Assembly: GCA_002457485.1 (NCBI GenBank)
Contig: NTJL01000008.1
Location: forward strand, 1-38,416
Direction of reading: 5' to 3'
Origin: Pelagibacterales bacterium MED-G42
Lineage (GTDB): Bacteria > Pseudomonadota > Alphaproteobacteria > Pelagibacterales > Pelagibacteraceae
Length of the DNA: 38,416 nucleotides
Shown: in pieces, positions 18,865 to 27,780 of the stretch
Position numbering within the stretch: position 1 is the first letter of the stretch
Layout of the letters: each line of letters begins with the position of its first letter
Notes under the pieces: generated by a model
Told to the model about the DNA's origin: nothing
The model's database searches: none
The model's input: only the letters and a program-made list of their open reading frames with translations
Program-made: the position numbers and the translations under genes

Positions 18865-20042
18865 TGCGAAGTATAAAATTTGAGACTGAATTAATTAATA
18901 AAAAAATATTATTAAGATTAGATTTAAATGTTCCATTGGAGTCAGGAAAAATTACTGACACAACAAGAATTGATAAGATCATTCCTACTTTAAAATTTTT
19001 GATTAAAAAAAATTCGAAGATTATAATTTTATCACATATTGGTAGGCCCAAAGGTAAAATTCTAAAAGAACTTTCATTAAAACCAATATGTTTAAATTTA
19101 GAAAATAAACTACAACAAAGCGTAAAACTTTTAAAAAAAAATATAAATGAAATTAATCATTTAGATTTGTTCAAAAATAATGATGAAAAAATTATTATGT
19201 TAGAAAATATAAGGTTTTATGATGAAGAAGAGAAAAATGATTATAAGTTTGCGAAACATTTATCTAGTCTAGGTGATATTTATGTTAATGATGCGTTTTC
19301 TTGCTCTCATAGATCTCATGCTTCTATTTCTCAAATTACTAAATTTTTACCGTCTTACTCAGGTCTTCAAATGGAAGTTGAAATGACTGCTTTAAGGAAA
19401 ATAACCTCTGAAATTAAAAAGCCTATAACTTGTATAATTGGTGGGTCAAAAATTTCGACCAAAATTGATGTTATTAAAAACTTAATTTCTAAATTCGATA
19501 ATATTATTATTGTTGGAGGGATGGCAAATAATGTTATTAAACATATGGGTTATGAAATAGGAAAATCTTTACACGAAGACAATGCTGAAAAAATTATTGA
19601 AGAGATTTTTTCCCTTTCCAAAAAAGGTAAGTGTAATATATTTTTTCCACAAGATGTGGTGGTTGCAAATGATAAAAATGGAGTCCCTTTTCAAAAAGAG
19701 ATAGGTAAAATTTCTTCAGAAGAAATGATCCTAGATATAGGTGAAAAAACAATTAAAATGATTGAAGGTATAATAACTGAGAGTAAAACTGTTTTTTGGA
19801 ATGGTCCAGCTGGATTTTTTGAAAATAAAAATTTTGCTAATGGAAGTATTAAAATTGCAAAAAAAATTGTTGACAACAGTAAAGCTAAAAAAATTTACTC
19901 CGTAGCGGGAGGTGGTGATACCGTTTCATTGCTAAACTCATTAAACTTTGTAAATGATTTTGATTTTGTTTCAACTGCAGGTGGAGCCTTTTTAGAATAT
20001 CTTGAAGGTAAACAACTTCCTGGTATAACGGCTTTAAAATAA
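18864..20042 (+). CDS. pgk: Phosphoglycerate kinase
   Basis: Transfers phosphate between 1,3-bisphosphoglycerate and ADP. Signature elements are RLDLNVPL (N-terminal substrate loop), HIGRPKGK, NDAFSCSHRSHASI, GGSKISTKIDVIKNL, FWNGPAGFFE and the nucleotide loop VAGGGDTVSLL. The 392-aa length is standard. It overlaps the gap stop by 1 nt and is followed by fba after 8 nt. Confidence 0.96.
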   Translation: MRSIKFETELINKKILLRLDLNVPLESGKITDTTRIDKIIPTLKFLIKKNSKIIILSHIGRPKGKILKELSLKPICLNLENKLQQSVKLLKKNINEINHLDLFKNNDEKIIMLENIRFYDEEEKNDYKFAKHLSSLGDIYVNDAFSCSHRSHASISQITKFLPSYSGLQMEVEMTALRKITSEIKKPITCIIGGSKISTKIDVIKNLISKFDNIIIVGGMANNVIKHMGYEIGKSLHEDNAEKIIEEIFSLSKKGKCNIFFPQDVVVANDKNGVPFQKEIGKISSEEMILDIGEKTIKMIEGIITESKTVFWNGPAGFFENKNFANGSIKIAKKIVDNSKAKKIYSVAGGGDTVSLLNSLNFVNDFDFVSTAGGAFLEYLEGKQLPGITALK

Positions 20043-20050
20043 TTTGATTA

Positions 20051-21058
20051 ATGACCGAACTTAATAAAATAGCTTTAAATATACTTTCAAATGGTAAAGG
20101 AATACTAGCAGCTGATGAAAGCAATGGTACTATGAAGAAAAGATTAGATGCAGTAAAAGTTGCTTCCACATCTGAAAATAGACTTCTATTTAGAGAAACC
20201 CTTTTTACCTCTAAAGCTATGAAAGACTGCATTGGAGGAGTAATTTTATTTGATGAAACAATTAATCAAAAAACAAGTTTGAATAAAACAATTGCTGAAA
20301 CTATTATAAGCTCCAAGACAACTCCAGGAATAAAAGTTGATACTGGGGCTAAACCTTTAGCAAACTCATCTTTAGAAACAATTACTGAAGGATTAGACGG
20401 CTTGAGAGAAAGATTAAAAAAATATTATTCTTTAGGGGCAAGGTTTACAAAATGGAGAGGTGTCTATACGATCACAAAGGAGTATCCAAGTAAGCTATCA
20501 ATACATTCAAATGCTCATGCGCTAGCAAGATATTCTGCATTGGCACAAGAGTGTGGGATGGTTCCTATTGTTGAGCCTGAAGTTTTAATGGACGGAGATC
20601 ACTCTGCTGAAGATTGTTTTGTAAAAACCAGTGAGGTAATAAAAAAGTGTTTTGATGAATTAATCTTACATAAAATAGATTTAACTGGAATAATTTTAAA
20701 GCCAAATATGATTTTAGCTGGAACACAATCAAAAAAAAAGGCGTCAGGGGATGAAATTTCAATTAATACAGTTAAATGTTTAAAAGAATCAGTTCCCTCA
20801 GAAGTTCCAGGCATTGCTTTTTTATCAGGTGGTCAGACTGAAATTGAAGCTACTGAAAATCTCAATTTAATAAACAAAAATAATAATACAAATTTTATAA
20901 TGACCTATTCATATGGTAGGGCTTTACAACAAAGTGCATTAAAGTTTTGGTCTAAAGATATTAATAACATTAAAGAAACTCAAAATATTTTTAATCATAG
21001 AGCTAATATGTGTAGTTTAGCAGCGCAAGGTAAATGGTCTAAAGAACTTGAAAATTGA
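20051..21058 (+). CDS. fba: Class I fructose-bisphosphate aldolase
   Basis: Schiff-base aldolase cleaving fructose-1,6-bisphosphate. GILAADESNGTMKKRL at the N terminus, VPIVEPEVLMDGDHS in the centre and GIILKPNM with the Schiff-base lysine (about K217) identify the eukaryotic-type class I family. FLSGGQTEIEATENLN and FMTYSYGRALQQSALKFW complete it. The 335-aa length fits. It follows pgk by 8 nt and overlaps the ThiE-like gene by 11 nt. No class II, zinc-dependent aldolase is present in the window. Confidence 0.95.
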   Translation: MTELNKIALNILSNGKGILAADESNGTMKKRLDAVKVASTSENRLLFRETLFTSKAMKDCIGGVILFDETINQKTSLNKTIAETIISSKTTPGIKVDTGAKPLANSSLETITEGLDGLRERLKKYYSLGARFTKWRGVYTITKEYPSKLSIHSNAHALARYSALAQECGMVPIVEPEVLMDGDHSAEDCFVKTSEVIKKCFDELILHKIDLTGIILKPNMILAGTQSKKKASGDEISINTVKCLKESVPSEVPGIAFLSGGQTEIEATENLNLINKNNNTNFIMTYSYGRALQQSALKFWSKDINNIKETQNIFNHRANMCSLAAQGKWSKELEN

Positions 21059-21662
21059 TAAAAAAAAATACATTTATCTTATTTCTCCAAACAAAATAAA
21101 TTCTAAATTTTATTACAACTTAGGTAAAATTTTTGCAACTGGTAAAGTTGGACTTTTTCAAATGAGATTGAAAAAATATTCATTTAAAAAAAAAATTTTA
21201 ATTGGAAAAAAAATTAGAAAAATATGTAAAAAAAATGATGTAAAATTTTTAGTTAATGATGATCCTTTTTTAGCAAAAAAGTTGCATGCAGATGGTTGTC
21301 ATTTAGGCCAAAAAGATGATGATATAGATTATGCAAGAAATATTATTGGAAATAAAATTATAGGTATCACTTGCCACAATTCAATTGGTTTGGCGAAAAC
21401 TGCTATTAAAAAAAAAGCTAGTTATTTAGCTTTTGGAGCTTTTTATTCAACAAAAACAAAAAAAGTTAAATACAAAGCCACAATTAAAACTTTAATCAAA
21501 GTAAATAACATAACAAAAATTCCTTTGGTTGCGATAGGTGGTATTAATTATACAAATTATAAAAAACTATTATTGAACAAAGCTAATTTTTTAGCTATTT
21601 CAAGTTACGTTTGGAATAATAAAAAATATAAACCATTGAAAGCAATTGAAAAATTAAAATGA
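21048..21662 (+). CDS. thiE: Thiamine-phosphate synthase family protein (ThiE/TenI-like)
   Basis: TIM-barrel protein of the TMP-TENI family; ThiE joins HMP-PP and thiazole phosphate to thiamine phosphate. FLVNDDPFLAKKLHADGCHLGQKDDD, GITCHN, YLAFGAFYSTKTK and VAIGGINYTNYKKL match the family order, including the HLGQxD substrate and metal loop. It is 204 aa. The start is a TTG within the last codons of fba (11-nt overlap); the first beta strand KKYIYLISPNKINS supports it. The sequence is diverged and Lys-rich, so a ThiE-like protein of other function cannot be excluded. ATGA overlap couples it to efp. Confidence 0.8.
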   Translation: MKIDKKKYIYLISPNKINSKFYYNLGKIFATGKVGLFQMRLKKYSFKKKILIGKKIRKICKKNDVKFLVNDDPFLAKKLHADGCHLGQKDDDIDYARNIIGNKIIGITCHNSIGLAKTAIKKKASYLAFGAFYSTKTKKVKYKATIKTLIKVNNITKIPLVAIGGINYTNYKKLLLNKANFLAISSYVWNNKKYKPLKAIEKLK

Positions 21663-22219
21663 AGATAAATGCAGGAGAAATAAGAGTAGGAATGCTTTTG
21701 GAATATAAAAATGACTTATGGCAAGTCCTTAAAACCCAACATGTAAAACCTGGTAAAGGTGGTGCATTTGCACAAATAGAAATGAAAAGTGTATTAAAAA
21801 ATACTAAACTTAATGAAAGATTTAGATCCAGTGAAAATGTTGAAAAGGCTTTAGTTGAAGAAGTAAATTTTAATTTTCTATATGAAGATGAAAATAGTTA
21901 TTTTTTTATGAGTCCTAAAACTTTTGAGCAGATAGAAATTAAAAAAATCATTATTGGAGAAAAAGGAAGATTATTAACAGAAAATCTTGAAGTTGTTGTA
22001 AGTTTTTATAATGAAAATCCAATTTCAATAGAACTACCTAATCAAGTAAGATGTGTAATTGATAAAACCGATGTTGCTTTAAAAGGTCAGACTGTTTCTT
22101 CCTCATATAAACCTGCAGTTCTTGAAAATGGATTAAATATTCAAGTCCCTCCTTTTATTGAGACTGGGGACGAAATAGTGATTGATACCAGAAATTTAGA
22201 ATACGTAAAAAAAATTTAA
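21659..22219 (+). CDS. efp: Elongation factor P
   Basis: Relieves ribosome stalling at polyproline stretches. The 186-aa length and three-barrel arrangement are standard. The tip of domain I reads VKPGKGGAFAQIEMKS with the conserved lysine in PGKGG, the site modified in many bacteria. I see no epmA or epmB here, so modification cannot be judged. GLNIQVPPFIETGDEIVIDTRNLEYVKK is the typical C-terminal domain. The ATG overlaps the stop of the ThiE-like gene. Confidence 0.96.
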   Translation: MKINAGEIRVGMLLEYKNDLWQVLKTQHVKPGKGGAFAQIEMKSVLKNTKLNERFRSSENVEKALVEEVNFNFLYEDENSYFFMSPKTFEQIEIKKIIIGEKGRLLTENLEVVVSFYNENPISIELPNQVRCVIDKTDVALKGQTVSSSYKPAVLENGLNIQVPPFIETGDEIVIDTRNLEYVKKI

Positions 22220-22223
22220 TCGG

Positions 22224-22964
22224 ATGAATTCTATTTCAGCAAATCTTAATGTAATGATCAAAGCTAGTGAAAAAGCATCTAAAATACTCATAAGAGATTT
22301 TGGTGAAGTAGAAAAGCTACAGGTCTCTAAAAAGGGTCCATCTGATTTTGTAACAAACGCAGATTTGAAAGCAGAAAAAATTATAATCGAGGAACTAAAA
22401 AAGGCTAGACCTAATTATTCAATCATTAGTGAAGAAAATGGAATTGAAGAAAATAAAGATAAAAAAAATACTTGGATAATTGATCCTATAGATGGAACTT
22501 TAAATTTTATGCATGGTATACCGCATTTTGCAATCTCAATTGCTTTAAAATCTAATGATGAGATAATTTCAGGATTAATTTTTGACCCCATAAAAGATGA
22601 AATGTTTTATGCTGAAAAAGATAATGGAGCTTTTTTAAATAATCATAGAGCGAGGGTATCAAAAAAAAATAAAATCAATGACTGCATATTTGCAACTAGC
22701 GGAAAAATCAATAAAGAGCTTGATTTACATTATAGAAAATCAGGAAGTGCGGCTCTAGACATGGCTTATGTTGCTGTAGGTAGATATGATGGATACTTTC
22801 AGCGTGAATTAAATCTATGGGATATTGCAGCTGGTATAATAATAATTAATGAGGCAGGAGGATTAATTAATAAAATAGACCTATCTCAAACAAAAAACCT
22901 TGATGTAATCACTTCCACCCCAGATATTCACCAAAAAATGTTAAAAAAAATAGATAACTTTTAA
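22224..22964 (+). CDS. suhB: Inositol monophosphatase family protein (SuhB-like)
   Basis: Mg-dependent, Li-sensitive phosphatase fold. Metal-site motifs are in order: EE (ISEENGIEE), [12 protein letters not shown] (DPxDGT) and [16 protein letters not shown]. The 246-aa length fits SuhB. In E. coli SuhB also acts in rRNA antitermination; which role applies here is unknown. It starts 4 nt after efp, in an efp-suhB-rpmE order that occurs in Alphaproteobacteria. Confidence 0.9.
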   Translation: MNSISANLNVMIKASEKASKILIRDFGEVEKLQVSKKGPSDFVTNADLKAEKIIIEELKKARPNYSIISEENGIEENKDKKNTWIIDPIDGTLNFMHGIPHFAISIALKSNDEIISGLIFDPIKDEMFYAEKDNGAFLNNHRARVSKKNKINDCIFATSGKINKELDLHYRKSGSAALDMAYVAVGRYDGYFQRELNLWDIAAGIIIINEAGGLINKIDLSQTKNLDVITSTPDIHQKMLKKIDNF

Positions 22965-22999
22965 TTGTTTTAAAAAAATCTTTTGTTATAAGTCTCGAT

Positions 23000-23230
23000 A
23001 TGAAAAAAGACTTACACCCTAAATACCATAATATTAAAGTAGAAATGACTGATGGTACCCAATTCGAAACTAAATCGACATGGGGAGCTGAAGGTGATTT
23101 ATTAAAACTAGAAATTGATCCAAAATCACATTCTGCTTGGACTGGTGGAAAACAAAAATTGATGGATAAAGGTAGAATAAGTAAATTTAATAAAAAATTC
23201 CAAAACTTCAAAACAGATAAAAAAAACTAA
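23000..23230 (+). CDS. rpmE: 50S ribosomal protein L31
   Basis: Large-subunit protein forming part of the intersubunit bridge. The 76-aa sequence begins [29 protein letters not shown] and includes [21 protein letters not shown], typical of alphaproteobacterial L31. It lacks the zinc-binding cysteines of the C+ form, so it is zinc-independent. The trcR ATG follows its stop directly. Confidence 0.95.
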   Translation: MKKDLHPKYHNIKVEMTDGTQFETKSTWGAEGDLLKLEIDPKSHSAWTGGKQKLMDKGRISKFNKKFQNFKTDKKN

Positions 23231-23806
23231 ATGTCAAACGCTCCTTTAATGCCGATGGCTACAGCTGTTTGGTTGGTAGAAAATACAACATTAACTTTTA
23301 GACAAATTGCAAACTTTTGTAATTTACATGAGGTAGAAATTCAGGGGATAGCAGACGGAGAGGTTGCAAAAGGAATTAAAGCTTATAACCCAATAATTTC
23401 AGGTCAACTTTCAAGAGAAGAAATAGAACTATCCTCTAAAGATGAGGAAAGACCTTTAAATATTAAAAACACAGATATTGAAATTTCAAACACTGAAAAA
23501 AAAATAAAAAAATACATCCCTCTGTCAAAGAGGCAAGATAAACCAGATTCGGCCTTGTGGCTCATTAAGCAACACAATACTCTTAAAGACTCACAGGTAG
23601 CTAGACTTGTAGGAATTACTAAAAATTCAGTCACATCCATTAGGAACAAAAGCTATTGGAATTATAATAATCTTAACCCCAAAGACCCAGTGGCTTTAAA
23701 TTTATTTAGCCAAAAGGATTTGGTAGAAGCATTAGAAAAAGCTGAAAGAAGAATAAAAAGAGAAAAAAAGGAAAAGGAAAAACAAATAAATAAAACTCAA
23801 GTATAG
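23231..23806 (+). CDS. trcR: DUF1013 / TrcR-type cell cycle transcriptional regulator
   Basis: The alphaproteobacteria-specific DUF1013 family, often named TrcR. The start MSNAPLMPMATAVWLVENTTLTFRQIANFCNLHEVEIQGIADG is strongly conserved as I recall it. Two helix-turn-helix-like segments are visible: LTFRQIANFCNLHEVEIQGIA (about 21-41) and LKDSQVARLVGITKNSVTSIRN (about 117-138). A Lys/Glu-rich tail ends the 191-aa chain. It sits between L31 and S21, suggesting a translation- or growth-linked operon. Target genes are unknown to me. Confidence 0.85.
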   Translation: MSNAPLMPMATAVWLVENTTLTFRQIANFCNLHEVEIQGIADGEVAKGIKAYNPIISGQLSREEIELSSKDEERPLNIKNTDIEISNTEKKIKKYIPLSKRQDKPDSALWLIKQHNTLKDSQVARLVGITKNSVTSIRNKSYWNYNNLNPKDPVALNLFSQKDLVEALEKAERRIKREKKEKEKQINKTQV

Positions 23807-23834
23807 TGTATAAAATGAATGGACATAAAATTAT

Positions 23835-23859
23835 AAAAGTGTTATTTAACCACTTTTTT
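23835..23859 (+). terminator. Terminator-like hairpin in the rpsU leader
   Basis: AAAAGTG and CACTTTT form a 7-bp stem around a 9-nt loop, followed by more T residues, immediately before the GGAGG of rpsU. It could end trcR transcription, act as an attenuator, or expose the S21 ribosome-binding site. The stem is weak (3 G-C pairs), so confidence is modest. Confidence 0.4.
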
Positions 23860-23869
23860 GGAGGTAGTT

Positions 23870-24064
23870 ATTAAAATAGAAGTAAAAGATAATAATATTG
23901 AACAAGCTTTAAGAGTTTTAAAAAGAAAACTTCAAAGAGATGGTTTTTTTAAAGTAATAAAATTAAAAAATACTTATGAAAAACCTTCAGAAAAGAAAAA
24001 AAGAATTCTTCAAGAAAATATTAAAAGAGTAAAAAAATTAAATAAACTTAAAAATAGAATTTAA
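23870..24064 (+). CDS. rpsU: 30S ribosomal protein S21, probable AUU start
   Basis: Small-subunit protein near the 3' end of 16S rRNA that helps initiation. IKIEVKDNNIEQALRVLKRKLQRDGFFKVIKLK aligns with alphaproteobacterial S21 ([25 protein letters not shown]). The track starts at TTG 23858, but that codon overlaps the Shine-Dalgarno GGAGG (23860-23864) and would add four residues. The codon at the homologous start is ATT at 23870, 5 nt after GGAGG; there is no in-frame ATG or GTG nearby. I therefore call a 64-aa product starting at AUU. AUU starts are rare and are classically found in infC, where IF3 represses them. The initiator tRNA gene follows by 6 nt. Confidence 0.85.
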   Translation: MKIEVKDNNIEQALRVLKRKLQRDGFFKVIKLKNTYEKPSEKKKRILQENIKRVKKLNKLKNRI

Positions 24065-24070
24065 GTATAC

Positions 24071-24147
<77 letters not shown>

Positions 24148-24149
24148 AA

Positions 24150-24848
24150 TTAAATTTTAAAACTAGATTTTCTACTATCAATCAAAAACGCTTTAACAGT
24201 CTCTTTTGTAAGCTGATCAAATGTTTTTCCAAATTTTTCAATTTTTTCAATAATTTGTGGTGGAACTGTAATAATGTGACAACCCAACTGTTTTGCTTGT
24301 AAAAAATTATAAGGCTCCCTTACACTGGCCCATAGAATTTCTACATTTTTAAATTTTCTTGCAAGAGAAATACTTTTTTTAAATTCAGGAACAGGATCTT
24401 TTCCTGTGTCTGCAGCTCTTCCAGCAAATATTGAGATAATAACTTTAGTTTTTTTATTAATTAGTTTCAAAATTCTTTCAGCTTGTTTGGCGCTATATAC
24501 TGCTGTTATATTCAATTTTATATCTTGACTATTTAATTCTTTAATAATTCTTCCCATAAACTTACCTTTAGAGTTAGTTATTGGAACCTTGACATAAACA
24601 TTTTTGCCCCAGGTATTTATTTGGTTGGCTTGTATTTTCATCTCGTTGTAATTGTCTGCAAATACCTCCAATGAGATTGGTTTGTTGCTACATATTTTTA
24701 GTATTTTTTTCGAATAAACCTTATAGTCTTTTGCACCAGCTTTTCTCATTAAACTTGGATTAGTAGTAAAGCCTTTTACAATTTTTTTCTTATTAAACTT
24801 TTTAATTAGATTTAACTCTGCAATGTCACAAAATATTTTTGTACTCAA
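24150..24848 (-). CDS. tal: Short-type transaldolase family protein
   Basis: Schiff-base aldolase-fold enzyme of the transaldolase / fructose-6-phosphate aldolase family, about 232 aa. VKGFTTNPSLMRKAG near residue 24 and VYVKVPIT with the catalytic lysine (about K87) are diagnostic. NITAVYSAKQAERIL, ISIFAGRAADTGKDP and ILWASVREPYNFLQAKQLGCHIITVPPQII follow in family order. With transketolase in the same window it would supply the non-oxidative pentose phosphate pathway. Fructose-6-phosphate aldolase activity cannot be ruled out by sequence reading. It starts 10 nt after pntB and ends 2 nt from tRNA-fMet. Confidence 0.88.
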   Translation of the reverse strand: MSTKIFCDIAELNLIKKFNKKKIVKGFTTNPSLMRKAGAKDYKVYSKKILKICSNKPISLEVFADNYNEMKIQANQINTWGKNVYVKVPITNSKGKFMGRIIKELNSQDIKLNITAVYSAKQAERILKLINKKTKVIISIFAGRAADTGKDPVPEFKKSISLARKFKNVEILWASVREPYNFLQAKQLGCHIITVPPQIIEKIEKFGKTFDQLTKETVKAFLIDSRKSSFKI

Positions 24849-24858
24849 TTTTAAAATC

Positions 24859-26256
24859 CTACAAGTTTTTAGTTATATCTTCGGTCATTTTTTTTGCATC
24901 AGCAAATAACATCAGAGTATTTTCTTTATAAAATAAATCATTATCAATACCTGCGTATCCTGGAGATAGGCTTCTTTTTACAAATAAAACAGATTTACAT
25001 TTTTCAACATCTAAAACTGGCATACCATAAATAGGGCTTTGGGGGTCAGTTTTAGCTACTGGATTTGTAACATCGTTGGCCCCTATAACAAAAGCCACAT
25101 CTGCATTAGCAAAATCATTATTAATTTCCTCTAATTCAAACACTTCATCATATGGAACATTAGCCTCCGCTAACAAAACATTCATGTGTCCGGGCATTCT
25201 TCCCGCAACAGGATGAATTGCATAAGATACTTTGATATCATTTTTTTTTAATGTATCTACCATTTCTCTTAAAGCGTGCTGAGCTTGTGCAACCGCCATA
25301 CCATAACCAGGAACAATTATGACTGATGAAGCATTTTTCATTAAAAAAGCAGCATCATCTGCATTACCACTTTTCACAGGTTTTTGTTCTTTGCTTTTTG
25401 AAGATGATGATTGTTCTGTTGCTCCAAATCCTCCTAAAATTACACTGAAAAAAGAACGATTCATACCTTTGCACATTATATAAGATAAAATTGCTCCAGA
25501 AGAACCAACTAATGCACCTGTAATGATTAATGCAGAATTTTCTAGTGTAAATCCTATTCCGGCTGCAGCCCAGCCTGAATAAGAGTTAAGCATAGAAATC
25601 ACTACTGGCATGTCTGCACCACCTATTGGAATTATAAGTAAAAAACCTATCAAAAAAGAAACCGCTAATAGTATCCAGAAAATATTAGATGATTGTGTAG
25701 AGCAAAGTAAATACGTTAAAATTACTATTGAAATTAATATTAAACCATTTAATGGATGTTGGCCTTTAAATGTAATAGGAGATCCTGACATTATTCCTTG
25801 TAGTTTTAAAAAAGCAATTATTGATCCAGAAAAAGTAATGGCTCCTACTGCAGCCCCAATTGACATTTCTATTAGACTAGCAAGCTTTATATCACCAGGA
25901 TAACCCAGATTGAAAGCTTCAGGATTTAAAAATGCAGAAACAGCTACAAAAACAGCTGCAAGTCCCACAAGACTATGAAATCCAGCTACTAGTTCAGGCA
26001 TTGCGGTCATCGGTATTTTATATGCAATAAAAGCACCTATCAATCCTCCGATTAAAAGAAAAATTAATACTACAAAAAATCCTGTTGAGAAATTTCCAAC
26101 CGATAAAAATGTAACAGTTATTGCAATTATCATTCCTAAAATTCCAAAGAAATTTCCTTGTCTAGATGTTTCGGGAGAGGATAAGCCTCTTAAAGCAAGA
26201 ATAAATAATACCCCTGATATTAAGTAGAAAATTGCTGATAAATTTGATGATATCAT
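24859..26256 (-). CDS. pntB: NAD(P) transhydrogenase subunit beta
   Basis: Membrane and NADP(H)-binding part of the proton-pumping transhydrogenase, which makes NADPH using the proton gradient. The 465-aa protein has a series of membrane helices (about 1-270) with GSIIAFLKLQG and PIGGADMPVVISMLNSYSGWAAAGIGF. The C-terminal dIII domain reads VIIVPGYGMAVAQAQHALREM, YAIHPVAGRMPGHMNVLLAEANVPYDEV and VIGANDVTNPVAKTDPQSPIYGMPVL. It overlaps the pntA2 gene by 4 nt. Confidence 0.96.
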   Translation of the reverse strand: MISSNLSAIFYLISGVLFILALRGLSSPETSRQGNFFGILGMIIAITVTFLSVGNFSTGFFVVLIFLLIGGLIGAFIAYKIPMTAMPELVAGFHSLVGLAAVFVAVSAFLNPEAFNLGYPGDIKLASLIEMSIGAAVGAITFSGSIIAFLKLQGIMSGSPITFKGQHPLNGLILISIVILTYLLCSTQSSNIFWILLAVSFLIGFLLIIPIGGADMPVVISMLNSYSGWAAAGIGFTLENSALIITGALVGSSGAILSYIMCKGMNRSFFSVILGGFGATEQSSSSKSKEQKPVKSGNADDAAFLMKNASSVIIVPGYGMAVAQAQHALREMVDTLKKNDIKVSYAIHPVAGRMPGHMNVLLAEANVPYDEVFELEEINNDFANADVAFVIGANDVTNPVAKTDPQSPIYGMPVLDVEKCKSVLFVKRSLSPGYAGIDNDLFYKENTLMLFADAKKMTEDITKNL

Positions 26257-26564
26257 TCTTTATTTTTCTTTTTCTTCTTATACATAGCCAACATTCTTTG
26301 AGTTACCAAAAATCCACCAAAAATATTAATTGCAGCAAGTGATATCGCAATAAACCCAAAAATACTCGAAGTATCAAATATAGTGTCTGAATTACCTGCT
26401 AAACTGGCTATAATTGCACCAACTATGATTACTGATGAAATTGCATTAGTAACAGACATCAGAGGTGTGTGTAAAGATGGTGTTACACTCCATACAACAT
26501 AATATCCAATAAAAATAGATAAAATAAATATACTTAGTCTAAATATAAAAGGATCAATTTCCAT
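26253..26564 (-). CDS. pntAB: NAD(P) transhydrogenase subunit alpha, membrane part (PntA2/PntAB)
   Basis: Short 103-aa integral membrane subunit corresponding to the C-terminal helices of E. coli PntA. Three to four hydrophobic helices are visible, with GYYVVWSVTPSLHTPLMSVTNAISSVIIVGAI as the recognised core. The split alpha subunit (pntA1, pntA2) is normal in Alphaproteobacteria. It lies 3 nt after pntA and overlaps pntB by 4 nt. Confidence 0.94.
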   Translation of the reverse strand: MEIDPFIFRLSIFILSIFIGYYVVWSVTPSLHTPLMSVTNAISSVIIVGAIIASLAGNSDTIFDTSSIFGFIAISLAAINIFGGFLVTQRMLAMYKKKKKNKE

Positions 26565-26567
26565 AAT

Positions 26568-27656
26568 TTATTTTATTAATGTTTTTTCGATGATTTCATC
26601 ATCTAAATTAATATTAATTTTTTTATTTTCTTTATCATACAAATTCATTACAAAATTAAATACATTTTTTGCATATAGACTTGAGGCTGAGGTAGGTAAC
26701 TTATTAAGAATATTTGTTTCACCCATAATTTTTACTCCATTTCTATTAACCACTTTATCTACTTCTGTAAATGATGTATTTCCACCTTGAGAAGCAGCTA
26801 AATCATAAATAATTGAGCCTGCGTTCATATTATCTATCATATTTTCTTTAATAATTAATGGAGCTTTTTTTCCAGGAATTAGTGCAGTACAAATTATGAT
26901 ATCAATTTTCTTTAATGTTTCAGCCAATAAGTTTTCTTGTTTTTTTTTAAATTCATCTGATGTTTCTTTTGCATAGCCACCCTCTGTTTCTAGGTTTTCT
27001 GAACCCTCTACAGTTAAAAATTTACCACCTAAACTTTCTACCTGTTCTTTTGATGCCATTCTTACATCCGTTGCAAAAACAATCGCCCCCATTCTTTTGG
27101 CCGTAGCAATAGCTTGAAGGCCTGCAACTCCTGCACCAACAACTAATACTTTTGCAGCTGGAACTGTACCAGCAGCTGTCATCATCATTGGTATAGCTTT
27201 TTCAAAATTTGCAAATGACTCAATTACAGCCTTATATCCTGCTAGATTAGCTTGAGATGAAAGTATATCCATAGACTGAGCTCTAGTTATTCTAGGAAGT
27301 AGTTCTAGAGAAAAAATATTAATATTTTTTTTATTAAGATTGTTAATTTTATTCATATTTTGAAAAGGATTTAAAACACCAATTAAAGTTTGATTTTCTT
27401 TAATTAATAAATTTTTTTCATCAGATAACAAACCTAATTGTACAATTATATCTGAACCTTCAATTACTTCATTTTCATTTTTGAAAACTTTTACACCTAG
27501 ATCTAAATAACTTTGATCATTAAAACCCAAATGAGTGCCATAATTTTCGGATAGCGCTACTTCAAAACCAAGATCAATATACTTTTTTGCAATGTCTGGT
27601 GTAATCGAAATTCTTTTTTCAAGTTCAGTGTTTTCAAGAATTGATGCTATTTTCAT
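26568..27656 (-). CDS. pntA: NAD(P) transhydrogenase subunit alpha, NAD-binding part (PntA1)
   Basis: Cytosolic dI domain that binds NAD(H). ENTELEKRISITPDIAKKYIDLGFEVALSENYG at the N terminus, RITRAQSMDILSSQANLAGYKAVI in the middle and the Rossmann motif VVGAGVAGLQAIATAKRMGAIVFATDVR are diagnostic. LAASQGGNTSFTEVDK and GETNILNKLPTSASSLYAKN follow. The 362-aa length matches stand-alone alphaproteobacterial PntA1. It starts 9 nt after the small subunit IV-like gene. Confidence 0.95.
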   Translation of the reverse strand: MKIASILENTELEKRISITPDIAKKYIDLGFEVALSENYGTHLGFNDQSYLDLGVKVFKNENEVIEGSDIIVQLGLLSDEKNLLIKENQTLIGVLNPFQNMNKINNLNKKNINIFSLELLPRITRAQSMDILSSQANLAGYKAVIESFANFEKAIPMMMTAAGTVPAAKVLVVGAGVAGLQAIATAKRMGAIVFATDVRMASKEQVESLGGKFLTVEGSENLETEGGYAKETSDEFKKKQENLLAETLKKIDIIICTALIPGKKAPLIIKENMIDNMNAGSIIYDLAASQGGNTSFTEVDKVVNRNGVKIMGETNILNKLPTSASSLYAKNVFNFVMNLYDKENKKININLDDEIIEKTLIK

Positions 27657-27665
27657 AATTAAAAC

Positions 27666-27776
27666 CTATAATAAAAATAATGCCATTAATACTAAAACAG
27701 CTACTACTGCAACTGATCCCCAGAGTACAAATTTAGTAAAATTATTCCAAGTATTTTTATGGTTTTCATTATCCAT
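27666..27776 (-). CDS. aa3-type cytochrome c oxidase subunit IV-like small membrane protein
   Basis: A 36-aa ORF too short for the supplied track: a polar N terminus (MDNENHKNTWNNFTKF) followed by one membrane helix (FVLWGSVAVVAVLVLMALFLL). Size, W...FTKF..WG pattern and position directly upstream of pntA match the small bacterial aa3-type oxidase subunit IV that is commonly annotated beside pntA in Alphaproteobacteria. It lies 4 nt after rpmJ and 9 nt before pntA. Oxidase subunits I-III are not in the window, so function is inferred from family and context. Confidence 0.75.
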   Translation of the reverse strand: MDNENHKNTWNNFTKFVLWGSVAVVAVLVLMALFLL

Positions 27777-27780
27777 AAAA

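Noticed and set aside
23858-23860. TTG start of rpsU at 23858
   Set aside because: The codon overlaps the Shine-Dalgarno GGAGG and adds residues absent in S21 homologues; the ATT at 23870 fits better, though this is not proven.
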